From Sphaeroforma sirkka (Eukaryota > Opisthokonta > Ichthyosporea > Ichthyophonida), in assembly GCA_001586965.3 (NCBI GenBank), contig LUCW03002614.1, positions 106,001 through 170,000 of the forward strand: a stretch of 64,000 nt of DNA. Reading direction: 5' to 3'. Of this stretch, positions 9,010 through 21,002 are shown in pieces. Each line of letters starts with the position of its first letter. Position 1 is the stretch's first letter. Position numbers and translations under genes: made by a program. The notes under the pieces are model-generated. The model was not told the origin of the DNA. It worked only from the letters and a program-made list of their open reading frames with translations, and did no database searches.

Positions 9010-12000
9010 GAATGTAAATATCGGTCTCTTAAGGCGGTATAAACATCGTAGAGCTACTAAACGTAATAAAATCCTAAAGTCTTTTAATAAATTTTTTAAG
9101 TATACGAATTTTAGTCTGGTAATAAAGTTAGGTATGCCTCATAGAAATCAGCAATACTCTGGGGGATTGTAAGGCTGAGACATTACCTATATATCATCCT
9201 CCCAGTACTGATTTCGCCGAAGGGATTTTATTTATGTTTCCGTTATCGTTATCGTCGAAACTAGTATTACTTGTTTCGTCGCACGAATTACTAAAATAGT
9301 AAAATCCTATCTTTAGAAAAAAAAAAAAAAAAAAGAAAAAATACTCTTGATGTCCTTAGTTATTGTTTTCACCAATAACTGGCCACTTATCAAGAATTAT
9401 CGACTTACCATCATCAGACTGGCACATCTGGTTGGCTGAGCGGAGGTCAAACTAGGTAACCATTAAGGGTCTCTAGAAACCTATGTTCGGTTGAGCCAAT
9501 TCAGATGTATATTTTGGAGTGTTTATATAGGTCTCTTAATAGACCTACTCCAAATATACTCTTTGGCCTTGTTCACAGTCCCTTTAATGGGTCGGGGCCA
9601 AAATATCTGATTTGTAAAATGGAAAAGGTACTTGTAAATAGAACCGTGAACAACCATTTAATACACGTGCTTTTAATAGTACGCTTATAATTTACGTACT
9701 GCTTAAGAGTACGTTTATTAACATAAGAGTCTAATGTGGAGGCCCGGCTATTACACAGCCCCACCCAGCTTTGAAATCCAAGAGAGGCTAGTTGCTCACT
9801 CAAGCTGATTTTGGATTTGCAAAGCGAGAAAGGAAAAACGGGTCGAAAACATTAAGTAGCATAACATATAGTTAATGTTTCTCAGGCGGAGAAGTTAAGC
9901 GTTCTCGGTTACCCTGTGAGTTTTGGGCTTAGGTCCAGTAGGTCCGTGGTGGTCGACTGGACATTTCTTACGTTTCAGTGTCTTTGGGACGTATGAAGGA
10001 CGAGCAGTAAAGCTCGGGATAAATGCTGTAGGTGGGTAAGTTTTAATTTCCGTACCTTCAGATGTTGGGAACATGCTGTCTTTATCAGCTTGTGATTTAT
10101 GTGGGCGTTTACGCCATTTTCTATTAAAGGCTTTTATATAGTCTTGATTGTCAAAAGCGTCTGAAGTTAACTCAGCGATCGTACCGTCTATAAAGCGTGT
10201 ACGATAGTATGTGTAACCTCCCTTATGCGTTCTCCATATTATGTCCTTAAATTCAGAACAATCAAGAGGGGCATTAGAGTCATGTCTTCTTTGAGTATAA
10301 TCTCAGTATTCGTAATACGACTTGTGCCTATATTAAGCGCACTAGAACCATCGGGGTTATTAACCTCGTACGTTCCGCTTTTTTTAGTGTCTGCTACTGA
10401 GATTATATATGGACCTATCCATTTAGATGTTAATACAGTAGCATCAGAGTTGCGTTGACGGATGTTAACTCTGTCACCAACCTGATACTCTGCTATCTTC
10501 TTGGTAGTGTTCCATCTATTTTGCCTTTTTAATAAGGCTACATTACGTTTTTCTCGCAAGCAAGGGTATACAACGTTATGTATACGTTGTACCTTTTCTA
10601 ACCATGGTAACTCATGGCGATCAGGTTCATCCTTGTTATAGGGGTATTTGTAACTCACTATATCTCCCACGAAAATAGTGAGCGGGTGTAGTTCCTGTAA
10701 CCGGATCAGCACACTCGTTCATTTGTGTTTGTACCCATTTAAGATAGTACGGCCAATCATCTGCACCCGTCGTTAATGCAGTGCGTAAGAAGAACTTAAG
10801 TCTTCTATGGCGCGTTTCATTTGCGCCTTGCGTTTGTGGTTTATATGGCACACCTCTCTTATGGCACATGCCTGATACGAGTACTAATGATTCCATAATG
10901 TCATCACAGAACTCGCTACCGTTATCAGAGCACATAATACCTGGCCACCCGTGGTCAGCAAAGACTTGGCAACATATTTCTGCCACGGTCTGCGTACTTT
11001 TATCCTTAAGGGGGTAAAGTAAGTTAAACCGTGACGCCACATCATAGAAGTGGCATACGTAACGGTCGCCTGTGTGCTCGGACGTAGGCAGGTCAACCAG
11101 ATCAATGATGACCCTGCGCCATGGAACATCTTCGGTCACACTCTTAAGCGGTGCGAACCCATAGCGCTTGATCTGATTGAGATCACAGTCTGTGCATGAC
11201 TGATATACTTTGTCAACTAAAGTTGCCAACTTAGGATGCGCTATCCCATTTCGTTTAGCATCTTTAAGTGCTTTCTACTACGTTCTGGTGCTTCAGCTTA
11301 TGATTTTGCATCAGCCAAGAGAGAATGTTATCATCATTCTGCTCTTCCAGTATAAAGGTAGGGTGTTGAGAATCCACTTGCGTGTTCTCTACGTCTGTTG
11401 TGTTCACAGACTCCTCTTTTCCTTTTGTATGCGCATCTTTAGTGCGTTCATATACATATGCTACACTTGACTTGTTTAATAGTCGTAATATGTGTGCATG
11501 TAAATCAGGGTTCTCGTTCATGAGTCCCTTTAGAAAGAGTGTCTTAAAGACGTCGGGCTTGGACTTTATGTTATTAAATAAAGTCCTAGCTAGAGACTGA
11601 CGCTTCTTAACAGTGTAGTCAGTAGTAGATTGTATTTCTTGTGCACAAACTTCAAGTGTTATGTTATCTTTGAACTGGTTAACGTTCAATTTGGTAGAGA
11701 GTGGAATCTCTGATTCTTTGACCTTGTTAACGAAGGTCGCAGAAGGGGTCCATGAGGTTGTACCTATAGGATCTATACGACATATTATAGTATGTCTCCA
11801 GGGCGTCTTTTGGACTGCTCGGGTACCCTGATAGAGGAAGGTATCTACTTCCCTATCTAAATATATTGGCTCGCATTGTATCATGCTTATTAATTTATTG
11901 AGCCACGGATCTAGTTTCCGTAGGGGACAACACAACGTTAAGGTAGCTTTGTGTATCTGAACGTAGTTTAATAATTGGGCAATTAACTGCCACGGTGGAT

Positions 12001-13756
12001 TAGCCCACGCGTTATGTTTGAGAGATCCAATTGAAAGGCATCACCTAGAGGATGATTTAACGTCCTGTAATCTTTTTAATTGCGCGTTATGATGCGCGGC
12101 GAACATTTCTATAGTATGTGGGCCGAATATCTTTTGTGTTAATTCAAACCATCTTGGATTACATTTCCAATCAGTGGCTAAGAGTTCGCGGACTGACTTA
12201 TTAAAGTCTGGTACAAACCTGGACAACATATCCGGTAAGTGGTTATGTATGCCTGGTAAATGTTTTATATCAAAGTGAAATTTTGATATTGTATCATGCC
12301 ATCTGCTCAATAATTGAGAGTCCGGCTTCATCTCTTTCATGTATTGAAGAGACTTTTGATCACACATCGGCGTAAATGCTGTTCCATAGAGGTAATCTCT
12401 AAAGTGTGGCATAGCTGTTACTATAGCTAATAATTCTTGTTTAACAGTTGGATAATTCAACTGTGATGCATTCATAGCACGGCTAAAGATTTGTATGTAT
12501 CTAGGTTTATTATCTATAACCTGATACAATACTCCTCCTAGTGCTAGGTCTGATGCGTCCGTTGCTATTTCAAACGGCACGCCATCAACTGGTCCTTGAA
12601 CCACAGGTGCTTGTTGTACTGCGTGCTTGAGGATCTTAAATGCCTCATCACACTCTTTTAGTCCATAGCTCCCCTAACTTACCTTTGTGACATCTTAAGT
12701 GTCCAAAAGGGTTTAAGTAATCTGCTAAGTGTGGAACGCCATCTGAAAAGAAGTTTACGAATCCACACATGCTATTTACATCTCTCCCGGTAGTTGGAGT
12801 TCTCCAATCTAAGAGATGTTCTACCTTTCCGGGGTCGATTTTAATACCTTCCCCTGAGATTCTATACCCTAAGAGTTGAATCTCACTCATAGCAAAATGA
12901 CATTTTTTTCTCATTAATTTTGAAGTTCTGTTCATTTAATCTTTGTAGTACTCGTCTGACTAATGTTTCGTGTTCGACTTTAGTCTTTGAGAAGATGACT
13001 ATGTCATCTATGTAGACTTGCACGTTAGGCATGTCTGCAAACATTTCCTCCATTACTTGTTGGAAGAATGCTGGTAGGGAGTGTAACCCAAAAGGTGCGC
13101 CCTTAAAGCGATATTGTTTACCCTTCCATGTAAAACTAAAGTATTTACGGTGGGGTTCATACACCTTCATTTGGTGGTATCCTTGTGTTAGGTCTATAGT
13201 TGTAAATACTGTAGCACCTTCCATTCTTCTTAACAACTCGTTTATACGAGGTAAGTGAAAGCTATGAGTTGGCAATAATTTATTTATTGGACTCATATCT
13301 AAAAATACTCTGACCTTCTTAAATGAACCGTCAGAGTTATGTTGATCAACGGCAAGTAATGCCAAGTTTACTGGAGTTTGTTGATAGTTTATTTCTATCA
13401 CTCCATCTGTTAACCATTTCTCGACTTGTTCTTTTACTACGGCTTCGTGTCTCCAAAATACATAGTTTCTTGATAGACACTTCGGCTGAGTAAAGTCTAC
13501 CTTGGTTAAATCTAAACTACCATATCCGTCGTTAAAACGGAACTTAGCCCAGTCAGTGATCTTGATCTTCTTATTTACTAAGATTAGATCAATGATCTTT
13601 TCCGCAAAGTCAGGTATTAATTCCTTGACTGTGTTGGATGGTGGTATATATGGTTTCAGACAATTATCGTCTGATTGATCCTTTAATGGATCTACATTGT
13701 TCGGTAAACCAGTTACGGTTATACCTAATGTAAGTAAATCACTCATTCTGACGATA
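9010..13756 (-). mobile_element. E2a, Ty3/Gypsy fossil, internal region (first unit of tandem array)
   Basis: Pol fossil on the minus strand, from right to left. RT is at about 13.75-12.85 kb, with motifs such as FTTIDLTQGYHQMKV and VYIDDIVIF. RNase H is at about 12.6-12.2 kb (ATDASDLALGG). The extra Asn-Pro-Pro-Trp type domain is at about 12.15-11.8 kb. The integrase zinc finger is at about 11.25-11.15 kb, the integrase core (CSDNGSEF, PYKPQTQGANE) at about 11.1-10.65 kb, and the C-terminal domain runs down to about 9.9 kb. The 3' region (9.9-9.0 kb) has no coding content. No gag is seen between its LTRs. It is broken, with very roughly eight breaks. It is almost the same sequence as E2b, about 6.93 kb to the right. 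Confidence 0.9.
9425..9507 (+). other. tRNA-like hairpin with A-box-like motif, copy 1
   Basis: CATCTG-TTGGCT at the left pairs with AGCCAA-CAGATG at the right, allowing a 1-2 base bulge, and closes a fold of about 83 bp. TGGCTGAGCGG (9433-9443) fits the polymerase III A box of Leu/Ser tRNAs well, but the B-box position (GTTCGGTTGAGCC) fits poorly. It lies in the non-coding 3' part of E2a. It may be a degenerate tRNA or tRNA-derived SINE head, or simply a stable hairpin of the element. Confidence 0.35.
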
Positions 13757-15940
13757 ATAAGTCTTTTTCTTTTTTAACTTTTCTTCTGATTGAACTTTAT
13801 TTATATTAGCTAATATATTAATTTAGACTTACGTTCTTATGTCTATCTACAAATTAGACATGTGGTTATGAACACTTAGTACTCCTAGTGAAAATTATTC
13901 AATAAAGAACAGCTAGAGATACGTCCTGTGCGATCTGAGGACATTAAAGTTTTTACAAAAAGGCAGTCCCGACCATTCTTCCATAAGCTATCACTGCTAA
14001 AACTTAACTGACCTAAATTGTATCTTAGTTTATATAACATAGTTTAAAACATAGAAATATCCATCGAAGTTTACATTACACCCTCCAAAGGATAAGCATG
14101 AAGTAGAGGTTTAAGTGTTCTAAATTCACTTTGATGGTTCCAATAGCCGGAGTATTTGGTATGACTCATTTACTTGGACCTATTTGAGACGATAGTAAAT
14201 GTAGGATATTATAAACTAAACTTTATAATATCTGAACTACTACGTAGAGGTTTTGGTCCTCCCGCCAATCTCCAAAATCCAACAAGTCTTTTTCTTTTTT
14301 AACTTTTCTTCAGATGGAACTTTATTTATATTAGCTAATGTATTAACTTGACTTACGTTCTTACGTCTATCTACAAATTAGACATGTGGTTATGAACACT
14401 TAGTACTTTAAGTGAAAATTATTCAATAAGGACCAGCTAGTGGTACGTCCTGTGCGATCTGAGGATATTAAGGCACTTACCAAGAGGCAGTGCCGATCAT
14501 TCTTACACAAGTTACCACTGCTAAAATTTCTAAGTTCACTTTGATGGCTCCAATACCCTGAGTATTTGGTATGACTCATTTACTTGGAACTATTTGAGAC
14601 GATAGTAGATGTAGGATATTATAAACTAAATTTTATTAGCTCTGAACTACTACTTACAGGTTTTGGTCTTCCCGCCTATCTCCAAAATCCAATAAGTCTC
14701 TTACTCTTTTTCTTAACTTTTCTTCAGATAGAACTTCATTTATATTAGCTAATGTATTAACTTGACTTACGTTCTTATGTCTATCTACAAATTAGACATG
14801 TGCTTATGAACACTTAATACTTCTAGTGAAAAATATTCAATAAAGAATGTAAATATTGGTCTCTTAAGGCGGTATAAACATCTTAGAGCTACTAAACGTA
14901 ATAAAATCTTAAAGTGTAGAAATACGGCCTCCGGTCAGTTTAAAATACCAAGATCTGTAAACTTCGATGGAAATTACTAGGTTTCAAACTATATTAAACT
15001 AAAATACAATTTAGTCAGTTAGGATTTAGCAGTGGTAGCTTGTGTAAGAATGATCGGGACTGCCTCTTGTTAAGAGCCTAAATATCCTCGATCACACAGG
15101 GCGTACCTCTAGCTGTTCTTTATTGAATAATTTTTCACTAGAAGTACTAAGTGTTCATGACCACTTGCCTAATTTGTAAATAGACATAATAACGTAAGTC
15201 ACATTAATACATTAGCTGATATAAATAAAGTTCCATCTGAAGAAAAAGTAAAAAAAAAGAAAAGACTTTTGATTTTGAGATTGGCGGGAGGACAAAATCT
15301 ATAAGTAGTAGTTCGGAGATTATAAAATTTAGTTTATAATATCCTACATCTACTAATGTCTCAAATAGGTCCAAGTAGATGAATCATACCAAATACTCAG
15401 GCTATTGGAGCCGTCAAAAGTTAATTTAGAACACTTTGAAATATTGGAAAAGAGCTTGTACTAAATTATTTAAAATACATATAAAAACCAATGTATTATC
15501 TCAATTGATCTTGATATTTTAGACTGACCGGAGGCCGTATTTCTACAGATCAATGAGATAACATATTGTTATTTATTTGTATTAAAAATAATTTAATACA
15601 AGTTCTTTTCCAATATTTCAAAGTATTCTAAATTCACTTTGATGGCTCCAATAGCCTGAGTATTTGATATGACTTATTCACTTGGAACTATTTGAGACGA
15701 TAATAGATGTAGGATATTATAAACTAAATTTTACAATCTCTGAACTACTACTTACAGGTTTTGGTCTTCCCGCCAATCTCCAAAATCCAATAAGTCTTTT
15801 TCTCTTTTTTAATTTTTCTTCAGATAGAACTTCATTTATATTAGCTAATGTATTAACTTGACTTACGTTCTTATGTCTATCTACAAATTAGACATGTGGT
15901 TATGAACACTTAGTACTTCTAGTGAAAATTATTTAACAAA
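13757..15940. mobile_element. Compound LTR block L2, shared middle LTR of the E2 array
   Basis: L2 repeats the order of L1: partial S2 LTR ending at about 14077, the 34-bp non-LTR segment, two partial LTRs, the 67-bp internal piece, and an S2 LTR with the inverted S1 LTR. Its first part matches L3 (20685-21002) and the rest matches L1. The switch lies between 13885 and 13949, where all three are identical. That is the signature of an unequal crossover between the outer LTRs. Confidence 0.8.
14956..15547 (-). mobile_element. Inverted solo LTR (S1), duplicate of the one at 8019
   Basis: Same LTR, same orientation, same host site and same GATC duplication (14952-14955 and 15548-15551) as the copy at 8019-8614. 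The insertion therefore happened before the array was duplicated. Confidence 0.85.
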
Positions 15941-18900
15941 GAATGTAAATATCGGTCTCTTAAGGCGGTATAAACATCGTAGAGCTACTAAACGTAATAA
16001 AATCCTAAAAGTCTTTTAATAAATTTTTTTTAAGTATACGAATTTTAGTCTGGTAATAAAGTTAGGTATGCCTCATAGAAATCAGCAATACTCTGGGGGA
16101 TTGTAAGGCTGAGACATTACCTATATATCATCCTCCCAGTACTGATTTCGCCGAAGGGATTTTATTTATGTTTCCGTTATCGTTATCGTCGAAACTAGTA
16201 TTACTTGTTTCGTCGCACGAATTACTAAAATAGTAAAATCCTATCTTTAGAAAAAAAGAAAAAAAAGAAAAAATACTCTTGATGTCCTTAGTTATTGTTT
16301 TCACCAATAACTGGCCACTTATCAAGAATTATCGACTTACCATCATCAGACTGGCACATCTGGTTGGCTGAGCGGAGGTCAAACTAGGTAACCATTAAGG
16401 GTCTCTAGAAACCTATGTTCGGTTGAGCCAATTCAGATGTATATTTTGGAGTGTTTATATAGGTCTCTTAATAGACCTACTCCAAATATACTCTTTGGCC
16501 TTGTTCACAGTCCCTTTAATGGGTCGGGGCCAAAATATCTGATTTGTAAAATGGAAAAGGTACTTGTAAATAGAACCGTGAACAACCATTTAATACACGT
16601 GCTTTTAATAGTACGCTTATAATTTACGTACTGCTTAAGAGTACGTTTATTAACATAAGAGTCTAATGTGGAGGCCCGGCTATTACACAGCCCCACCCAG
16701 CTTTGAAATCCAAGAGAGGCTAGTTGCTCACTCAAGCTGATTTTGGATTTGCAAAGCGAGAAAGGAAAAACGGGTCGAAAACATTAAGTAGCATAACATA
16801 TAGTTAATGTTTCTCAGGCGGAGAAGTTAAGCGTTCTCGGTTACCCTGTGAGTTTTGGGCTTAGGTCCAGTAGGTCCGTGGTGGTCGACTGGACATTTCT
16901 TACGTTTCAGTGTCTTTGGGACGTATGAAGGACGAGCAGTAAAGCTCGGGATAAATGCTGTAGGTGGGTAAGTTTTAATTTCCGTACCTTCAGATGTTGG
17001 GAACATGCTGTCTTTATCAGCTTGTGATTTATGTGGGCGTTTACGCCATTTTCTATTAAAGGCTTTTATATAGTCTTGATTGTCAAAAGCGTCTGAAGTT
17101 AACTCAGCGATCGTACCGTCTATAAAGCGTGTACGATAGTATGTGTAACCTCCCTTATGCGTTCTCCATATTATGTCCTTAAATTCAGAACAATCAAGAG
17201 GGGCATTAGAGTCATGTCTTCTTGCGAGTATAATCTCAGTATTCGTAATACGACTTGTGCCTATATTAAGCGCACTAGAACCATCGGGGTTATTAACCTC
17301 GTACGTTCCGCTTTTAGTGTCTGCTACTGAGATTATATATGGACCTATCCATTTAGATGTTAATACAGTAGCATCAGAGTTGCGTTGACGGATGTTAACT
17401 CTGTCACCAACCTGATACTCTGCTATCTTCTTGGTAGTGTTCCATCTATTTTGCCTTTTTAATAAGGCTACATTACGTTTTTCTCGCAAGCAAGGGTATA
17501 CAACGTTATGTATACGTTGTACCTTTTCTAACCATGGTAACTCATGGCGATCAGGTTCATCCTTGTTATAGGGTATTTGTAACTCACTATATCTCCCACG
17601 AAAATAGTGAGCGGGTGTAGTTCCTGTAACCGGATCAGCACACTCGTTCATTTGTGTTTGTACCCATTTAAGATAGTACGGCCAATCATCTGCACCCGTC
17701 GTTAATGCAGTGCGTAAGAAGAACTTAAGTCTTCTATGGCGCGTTTCATTTGCGCCTTGCGTTTGTGGTTTATATGGCACACCTCTCTTATGGCACATGC
17801 CTGATACGAGTACTAATGATTCCATAATGTCATCACAGAACTCGCTACCGTTATCAGAGCACATAATACCTGGCCACCCGTGGTCAGCAAAGACTTGGCA
17901 ACATATTTCTGCCACGGTCTGCGTACTTTTATCCTTAAGGGGGTAAAGTAAGTTAAACCGTGACGCCACATCATAGAAGTGGCATACGTAACGGTCGCCT
18001 GTGTGCTCGGACGTAGGCAGGTCAACCAGATCAATGATGACCCTGCGCCATGGAACATCTTCGGTCACACTCTTAAGCGGTGCGAACCCATAGCGCTTGA
18101 TCTGATTGAGATCACAGTCTGTGCATGACTGATATACTTTGTCAACTAAAGTTGCCAACTTAGGATGCGCTATCCCATTTCGTTTAGCATCTTTAAGTGC
18201 TTCTACTACGTTCTGGTGCTTCAGCTTATGATTTTGCATCAGCCAAGAGAGAATGTTATCATCATTCTGCTCTTCCAGTATAAAGGTAGGGTGTTGAGAA
18301 TCCACTTGCGTGTTCTCTACGTCTGTTGTGTTCACAGACTCCTCTTTTCCTTTTGTATGCGCATCTTTAGTGCGTTCATATACATATGCTACACTTGACT
18401 TGTTTAATAGTCGTAATATGTGTGCATGTAAATCAGGGTTCTCGTTCATGAGTCCCTTTAGAAAGAGTGTCTTAAAGACGTCGGGCTTGGACTTTATGTT
18501 ATTAAATAAAGTCCTAGCTAGAGACTGACGCTTCTTAACAGTGTAGTCAGTAGTAGATTGTATTTCTTGTGCACAAACTTCAAGTGTTATGTTATCTTTG
18601 AACTGGTTAACGTTCAATTTGGTAGAGAGTGGAATCTCTGATTCTTTGACCTTGTTAACGAAGGTCGCAGAAGGGGTCCATGAGGTTGTACCTATAGGAT
18701 CTATACGACATATTATAGTATGTCTCCAGGGCGTCTTTTGGACTGCTCGGGTACCCTGATAGAGGAAGGTATCTACTTCCCTATCTAAATATATTGGCTC
18801 GCATTGTATCATGCTTATTAATTTATTGAGCCACGGATCTAGTTTCCGTAGGGGACAACACAACGTTAAGGTAGCTTTGTGTATCTGAACGTAGTTTAAT

Positions 18901-20684
18901 AATTGGGCAATTAACTGCCACGGTGGATTAGCCCACGCGTTATGTTTGGAGAGATCCAATTGAAAGGCATCACCTAGAGGATGATTTAACGTCCTGTAAT
19001 CTTTTAATTGCGCGTTATGATGCGCGGCGAACATTTCTATAGTATGTGGGCCGAATATCTTTTTGTGTTAATTCAAACCATCTTGGATTACATTTCCAAT
19101 CAGTGGCTAAGAGTTCGCGGACTGACTTATTAAAGTCTGGTACAAACCTGGACAACATATCCGGTAAGTGGTTATGTATGCCTGGTAAATGTTTTATATC
19201 AAAGTGAAATTTTGATATTGTATCATGCCATCTGCTCAATAATTGAGAGTCCGGCTTCATCTCTTTCATGTATTGAAGAGACTTTTGATCACACATCGGC
19301 GTAAATGCTGTTCCATAGAGGTAATCTCTAAAGTGTGGCATAGCTGTTACTATAGCTAATAATTCTTGTTTAACAGTTGGATAATTCAACTGTGATGCAT
19401 TCATAGCACGGCTAAAGATTTGTATGTATCTAGGTTTATTATCTATAACCTGATACAATACTCCTCCTAGTGCTAGGTCTGATGCGTCCGTTGCTATTTC
19501 AAACGGCACGCCATCAACTGGTCCTTGAACCACAGGTGCTTGTTGTACTGCGTGCTTGAGGATCTTAAATGCCTCATCACACTCTTTAGTCCATAGCTCC
19601 CCTAACTTACCTTTGTGACATCTTAAGTGTCCAAAAGGGTTTAAGTAATCTGCTAAGTGTGGAACGCCATCTGAAAAGAAGTTTACGAATCCACACATGC
19701 TATTTACATCTCTCCCGGTAGTTGGAGTTCTCCAATCTAAGAGATGTTCTACCTTTCCGGGGTCGATTTTAATACCTTCCCTGAGATTCTATACCTAAGA
19801 GTTGAATCTCACTCATAGCAAAATGACATTTTTTTTTCTCATTAATTTTGAAGTTCTGTTCATTTAATCTTTGTAGTACTCGTCTGACTAATGTTTCGTG
19901 TTCGACTTTAGTCTTTGAGAAGATGACTATGTCATCTATGTAGACTTGCACGTTAGGCATGTCTGCAAACATTTCCTCCATTACTTGTTGGAAGAATGCT
20001 GGTAGGGAGTGTAACCCAAAAGGTGCGCCCTTAAAGCGATATTGTTTACCCTTCCATGTAAAACTAAAGTATTTACGGTGGGGTTCATACACCTTCATTT
20101 GGTGGTATCCTTGTGTTAGGTCTATAGTTGTAAATACTGTAGCACCTTCCATTCTTCTTAACAACTCGTTTATACGAGGTAAGTGAAAGCTATGAGTTGG
20201 CAATAATTTATTTATTGGACTCATATCTAAAATACTCTGACCTTCTTAAATGAACCGTCAGAGTTATGTTGATCAACGGCAAGTAATGCCAAGTTTACTG
20301 GAGTTTGTTGATAGTTTATTTCTATCACTCCATCTGTTAACCATTTCTCGACTTGTTCTTTTACTACGGCTTCGTGTCTCCAAAATACATAGTTTCTTGA
20401 TAGACACTTCGGCTGAGTAAAGTCTACCTTGGTTAAATCTAAACTACCATATCCGTCGTTAAAACGGAACTTAGCCCAGTCAGTGATCTTGATCTTCTTA
20501 TTTACTAAGATTAGATCAATGATCTTTTCCGCAAAGTCAGGTATTAATTCCTTGACTGTGTTGGATGGTGGTATATATGGTTTCAGACAATTATCGTCTG
20601 ATTGATCCTTTAATGGATCTACATTGTTCGGTAAACCAGTTACGGTTATACCTAATGTAAGTAAATCACTCATTCTGACGATAA
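15941..20684 (-). mobile_element. E2b, Ty3/Gypsy fossil, internal region (second unit of tandem array)
   Basis: Second copy of the E2 internal region on the minus strand, better preserved than E2a. RT is at about 20.67-19.77 kb, RNase H at about 19.55-19.15 kb, and the extra domain with ANPPW at about 19.1-18.7 kb. A linker spans about 18.65-18.2 kb, the HHCC zinc finger about 18.2-18.1 kb, and the integrase core about 18.05-17.6 kb. The C-terminal domain, with a degenerate chromodomain-like stretch (TRFIDG, SDAFDN), reaches about 16.83 kb. RNase H, the extra domain and integrase are largely open, with about three breaks overall. The pol meets the LTR directly at about 20.68 kb, as in E2a, so both units share the same internal structure. 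Confidence 0.9.
16357..16439 (+). other. tRNA-like hairpin with A-box-like motif, copy 2
   Basis: Identical in layout to the hairpin at 9425-9507 and carried along by the array duplication. Confidence 0.35.
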
Positions 20685-21002
20685 TAAGTCTTTTTCTTTT
20701 TTAACTTTTCTTCTGATTGAACTTTATTTATATTAGCTAATATATTAATTTAGACTTACGTTCTTATGTCTATCTACAAATTAGACATGTGGTTATGAAC
20801 ACTTAGTACTCCTAGTGAAAATTATTCAATAAAGAACAGCTAGAGATACGTCCTGTGCGATCTGAGGACATTAAAGCTCTTACCAAAAGGCAGTCCCGAT
20901 CATTCTTACACAAACTACCAGTGCTAAATCCTAACTGACTTAATTTGTATCTTAGTTTATATAACATAGTTTAAAACATAGAAATATCCATCGAAGTTTA
21001 CA
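20685..21002. mobile_element. LTR block L3, right end of the E2 array (partial S2 LTR)
   Basis: About 318 bp of S2 LTR, ending in ...CATCGAAGTTTACA at 21002. Gag-like sequence of E5 follows at once. It is the right outer LTR of the LTR-internal-LTR-internal-LTR array. Confidence 0.8.

Noticed and set aside
10781-11017. Plus-strand frames across the E2 and A1 elements (also at 17710, 18310, 19959, 49784 and 52330)
   Set aside because: They are antisense shadows of pol and gag and repeat exactly between the two E2 units.
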